Origin: Devosia equisanguinis
GTDB lineage: Bacteria > Pseudomonadota > Alphaproteobacteria > Rhizobiales > Devosiaceae
DNA: 32,422 nucleotides
Direction: 5' to 3'
Assembly: GCF_900631955.1 (NCBI RefSeq)
Contig: NZ_UZWD01000037.1
Coordinates: 1-32,422 of the forward strand
The notes beneath the pieces were generated by a model that saw only the letters and a program-made list of their open reading frames with translations, searched no databases and was not told the origin of the DNA. Numbering within the stretch: position 1 is the first letter of the stretch; each line of letters starts with the position of its first letter. The translations under genes and the position numbers were made by a program. This document shows positions 29,888 through 32,422 of the stretch, in pieces.

Positions 29888-31209
29888 CCACCAATCTACT
29901 CCTCGGCCTTCTGGGCATTCCGGCGGTTCTGGTGCTGGTCTTCCTGCGCGTGCCCATCGGCCTTGCCATGATGGCAATCGGCATTTTCGGCACCTGGATG
30001 ATCACCAAGAACTTCAATCCGGTGATGGCCCAGTTCAAGACGCTGAGCTATTCGACCTTCGCCTCCCATTCCCTGTCGGTGGTGCCGCTCTTCCTGCTCA
30101 TGGGCCAGTTCGCCACGCTGAGCGGGCTGTCGACCAAGATCTTCAAGGCGGCGACGGCGTGGCTGGGCCATCGCCAGGGCGGCGTGGCCATGGCCGCCAT
30201 CGGCGCCAGCGCCGGCTTCGGCTCCATCGTCGGCTCTTCCCTTGCCACCGCTGCCACCATGGGCAAAGTCGCCCTGCCCGAGCTCAAGAAATACGGCTAT
30301 TCCAATGCCCTCTCCACCGGCGCCGTGGCCGCTGGCGGCACGCTGGGCATTCTCATTCCGCCCTCGGTGATCCTCGTGATCTTCGCGGTGCTGACCGAAC
30401 AGAACATCGCCAAGCTGTTCATGGGCGCCTTCCTTCCCGGCATTCTGGCGGCGGTCGGCTATCTGGTCGTCATCGCCATCTATGTGCGTGTCCGCCCCGA
30501 AGCCGGCGGCCGGCTGGAGCGTGTGCCCTATATGGAACGCTTCAAGGCCCTGGCCGATATCTGGCCGGTCCTGCTGGTCTTCGTGCTTGTCATCGGCGGC
30601 ATCTATACCGGCATCTTCACCCCGACCGAGGCAGCGGCCATCGGCGCGGCTGGCACTTTCGTGATCGCCCTCGCCTATCGCAGCCTCACCTGGGAGAACG
30701 TCCGCGACGCGCTGCTTTCGACCGCGGTGTCGACGGCGATGATCTTCCTCATCGTCTTCGGCGCCGCCGTGCTCAACAGCTTCCTGGCCCTGTCGCAACT
30801 GCCGCAGGTGGCGGCCGGCTGGATCGGCGAACAGGGCTACAACCCCTGGATCGTGCTGGCCATCGTGCTGGTGTTCTACCTGGTCCTGGGCTGCGTCATG
30901 GATTCGCTGTCCATGATCCTGCTGACCATCCCGATCCTTTATCCGATGATGATGGTGCTCGATTTCGGCATGACCCCCGATGAGTTCGGCATCTGGTTCG
31001 GCATTCTGGTGCTGATCGCCGTGGAGGTCGGCCTGATCACCCCGCCGGTGGGCATGAATCTCTTCATCATCAATTCCATGTCGCCCGGCACCAAACTGTC
31101 GGAGACCTATCGCGGGGTGATGCCCTTCGTTCTCAGTGACATCATCCGGACCATAATCCTCGTAGCATTCCCATCGATCACGCTCTGTCTCGTGTGGTGG
31201 TTCTACTAG
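29884..31209 (+). CDS. TRAP transporter large permease (DctM family)
   Basis: The 441-residue protein is the ion-coupled transport subunit, with about twelve membrane segments. Family landmarks include GASAGFGSIVGSSLATAATM, the proline-containing GILIPPSVILVI, and the C-terminal EVGLITPPVGMNLFI. The start is a TTG at 29884 within TTGA, overlapping the small-permease stop, so translation is likely coupled. A 93 bp spacer with two hairpins separates it from the binding-protein gene. Confidence 0.93.
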   Translation: MTTNLLLGLLGIPAVLVLVFLRVPIGLAMMAIGIFGTWMITKNFNPVMAQFKTLSYSTFASHSLSVVPLFLLMGQFATLSGLSTKIFKAATAWLGHRQGGVAMAAIGASAGFGSIVGSSLATAATMGKVALPELKKYGYSNALSTGAVAAGGTLGILIPPSVILVIFAVLTEQNIAKLFMGAFLPGILAAVGYLVVIAIYVRVRPEAGGRLERVPYMERFKALADIWPVLLVFVLVIGGIYTGIFTPTEAAAIGAAGTFVIALAYRSLTWENVRDALLSTAVSTAMIFLIVFGAAVLNSFLALSQLPQVAAGWIGEQGYNPWIVLAIVLVFYLVLGCVMDSLSMILLTIPILYPMMMVLDFGMTPDEFGIWFGILVLIAVEVGLITPPVGMNLFIINSMSPGTKLSETYRGVMPFVLSDIIRTIILVAFPSITLCLVWWFY

Positions 31210-31220
31210 GACAATACGAC

Positions 31221-31280
31221 CCTGCCCGGCTTTCTGGAGGAAGCCGGGCAGGAAAACCAAAAAACCGGCCACACGGCCGG
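31221..31280 (+). other. Two strong mRNA hairpins between permease and binding-protein genes
   Basis: CCTGCCCGGCTT (31221-31232) pairs perfectly with AAGCCGGGCAGG (31241-31252) around an eight-base loop. A second perfect hairpin, CCGGCC-ACAC-GGCCGG, lies at 31265-31280. Neither is followed by a T-run, so they are more likely stabilising or processing elements than full terminators. The Shine-Dalgarno sequence of the next gene follows just after. Confidence 0.65.
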
Positions 31281-31302
31281 CATCTCAAGGGAGGGAAACC
31301 CA

Positions 31303-32325
31303 ATGAAGACCAAAACTTTCGTCCTGGGCGCACTGGCCGCTCTGGCCATGGCCAGCACCGCCTTCGCTCAGGAAGTCACGCTGCGCATTCATCAGATGCT
31401 GCCGGCCCAGGCCACCATTCCGGCCCAGGCCATCGAGCCCTGGGCCCAGATGGTCACCGAAGCCTCGGGCGGCCGCATCGCCTTCGAACTCTACCCGGCC
31501 ATGCAGCTGGGCGGCGCTCCGGCCGATCTCTACGACCAGGCCAAGGACGGCGTGGTCGACATCGTCTGGACCATCATGGGCTATACGCCCGGCCGCTTCC
31601 CCAAGTCGGAAGTGTTCGAACTGCCGTTCCTGATCACCAATGGCGAAAAGTCCTCGGCCGCTTTCTACAACTACGTCATGGACAACGCTGCCGACGAATA
31701 TGAGGGCATCAAGGTTCTGGCGCTGCACACCCATGGCCCGGGCCTGTTCCACTCCAAGGAGCCGATCACCAAGCTCGAGGACCTGCAGGGCATGAAGGTG
31801 CGCGGCGGCTCGCGCATCATCTCCAACATGCTGGCCCAGCTTGGCGCCGAGCCGGTCGGCATGCCGGTGACGCAGACCCCAGAGGCGCTGTCCAAGGGCG
31901 TGATCGACGCCACCACCGTGCCGTGGGAAGTGACGCCGTCGCTGCGCATATCCGAACTGGTCAAGAACCATACCGGCTTCACCAGCGACCATGGCCTTTA
32001 CAGCCAGACCTTCGGCTTCTTCATGAACCAGGACAGCTATAACAACCTGCCCGACGACCTGAAGGCGGTGATCGACGCCCATTCGGGCCTCGAAGTCTCG
32101 CGCCAGTTCGGCCGCGTCATGGACAATGGCGATGCCGGTGGCCTGGCCATTGCGGTCAAGGCGGGCAACAATATCGTCCAGCTCGACGAAGCCGAGACCG
32201 CCCGCTGGATCGCTGCCGCCCAGCCGACCATCGACCAGTGGGTCGCCGACATGACCGCCGCTGGCGTTGATGGCCAGGCCCTGCTCGACGCCGCCCGCGC
32301 CGCCGTGGCGGCCGAAGGCAACTAG
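31303..32325 (+). CDS. TRAP transporter substrate-binding protein (DctP family)
   Basis: The 340-residue periplasmic receptor has a signal peptide (about 1-22, ending AFA) and the DctP fold. R167 in LQGMKVRGGSR is the conserved arginine that normally holds the substrate carboxylate, and PAMQLGGAPADLYDQAKDG (residues 65-83) is typical. An organic acid substrate is therefore likely. Adjacent hydroxycinnamate genes suggest ferulate, p-coumarate or a related aromatic acid, but this is inference. AGGGAGGG gives a strong ribosome site. The TAG stop lies in the CTAG that begins the next repeat copy. Confidence 0.93.
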   Translation: MKTKTFVLGALAALAMASTAFAQEVTLRIHQMLPAQATIPAQAIEPWAQMVTEASGGRIAFELYPAMQLGGAPADLYDQAKDGVVDIVWTIMGYTPGRFPKSEVFELPFLITNGEKSSAAFYNYVMDNAADEYEGIKVLALHTHGPGLFHSKEPITKLEDLQGMKVRGGSRIISNMLAQLGAEPVGMPVTQTPEALSKGVIDATTVPWEVTPSLRISELVKNHTGFTSDHGLYSQTFGFFMNQDSYNNLPDDLKAVIDAHSGLEVSRQFGRVMDNGDAGGLAIAVKAGNNIVQLDEAETARWIAAAQPTIDQWVADMTAAGVDGQALLDAARAAVAAEGN

Positions 32326-32422
32326 AGGACTTCAAACTGCGACGGACTCGGGGGCTGTCGCCTCCCTCCCCCCTTGAGGGGAGGGAATGAGGGTGGGGGT
32401 CCATCGTGGGCCACTGAACCAC
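32322..32422 (+). repeat. Nested-palindrome intergenic repeat, copy 5 (cut by window edge)
   Basis: It starts CTAGAGGACTTCAAACTGCG, overlapping the stop codon of the binding-protein gene, and continues through the left hairpin arm (32364-32385) and the central CCATCGTGGGCCACTGAACC segment. The right arm lies beyond the window. The left end is more diverged than in copies 3 and 4. Confidence 0.82.

Noticed and set aside
29896..31272. 458-codon minus-strand frame opposite the TRAP large permease
   Set aside because: His/Asp/Gln-rich translation is the usual complement of a hydrophobic gene in GC-rich DNA; the permease on the plus strand has clear family motifs.

Overview
The window looks like chromosomal DNA from a GC-rich alphaproteobacterium. 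The glycogen cluster order (glgP-glgB-glgC-glgA-pgm-glgX), the accessory-rich urease operon, the hydroxycinnamate/TRAP genes and short GC-rich intergenic repeats all suggest the Hyphomicrobiales. A Devosia-like member is my guess from general resemblance only; nothing here fixes the genus. I saw no tRNA, rRNA, CRISPR array, transposase, integrase or phage gene.

Layout. (1) 1-960: a truncated repeat, then a minus-strand periplasmic dihaem cytochrome c. (2) 1104-6151, plus strand: ureC, a PliC/MliC-type lysozyme inhibitor, a multi-pass membrane protein, ureE, ureF, a DUF3995-type membrane protein and ureG. ureA, ureB and ureD are not in the window. (3) 6152-6578: a terminator and a pile-up of repeat copies, no gene. 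(4) 6579-17767, minus strand: a complete glycogen synthesis and breakdown cluster with overlapping or closely spaced genes. (5) 17897-21087, minus strand: a KefB/C-type cation:proton antiporter and an AI-2E-family permease. (6) 21223-22164, plus strand: a nucleoside hydrolase. (7) 22334-29084: a VanB-like reductase, then feruloyl-CoA synthase, thiolase, HSD10-like dehydrogenase, 4-hydroxybenzoyl-CoA-type thioesterase and enoyl-CoA hydratase, followed by a convergent MarR repressor. (8) 29345-32325: a TRAP transporter in the order small permease, large permease, binding protein.

How it fits together. Regions 7 and 8 read as one catabolic module. The TRAP system would take up a hydroxycinnamate such as ferulate or p-coumarate. 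The ligase adds CoA; hydratase, dehydrogenase and thiolase remove acetyl-CoA; the thioesterase releases vanillate or 4-hydroxybenzoate. The reductase could serve an O-demethylase encoded elsewhere. A shared inverted repeat, GTTAT-N5-ATAAC, lies in front of both the ligase gene and the marR gene and overlaps a -10-like sequence in each case. It is the likely operator of the MarR protein.

The most unusual structural feature is a family of roughly 100-175 bp nested-palindrome repeats (1-80, 6301-6437, an inverted fragment at 6451-6527, 22161-22300, 28441-28614, 32322-32422). They sit at gene 3' ends, and in three cases their terminal CTAG supplies the TAG stop codon of the neighbouring gene. UreG also has an altered guanine-recognition motif (THAD in place of NKxD).
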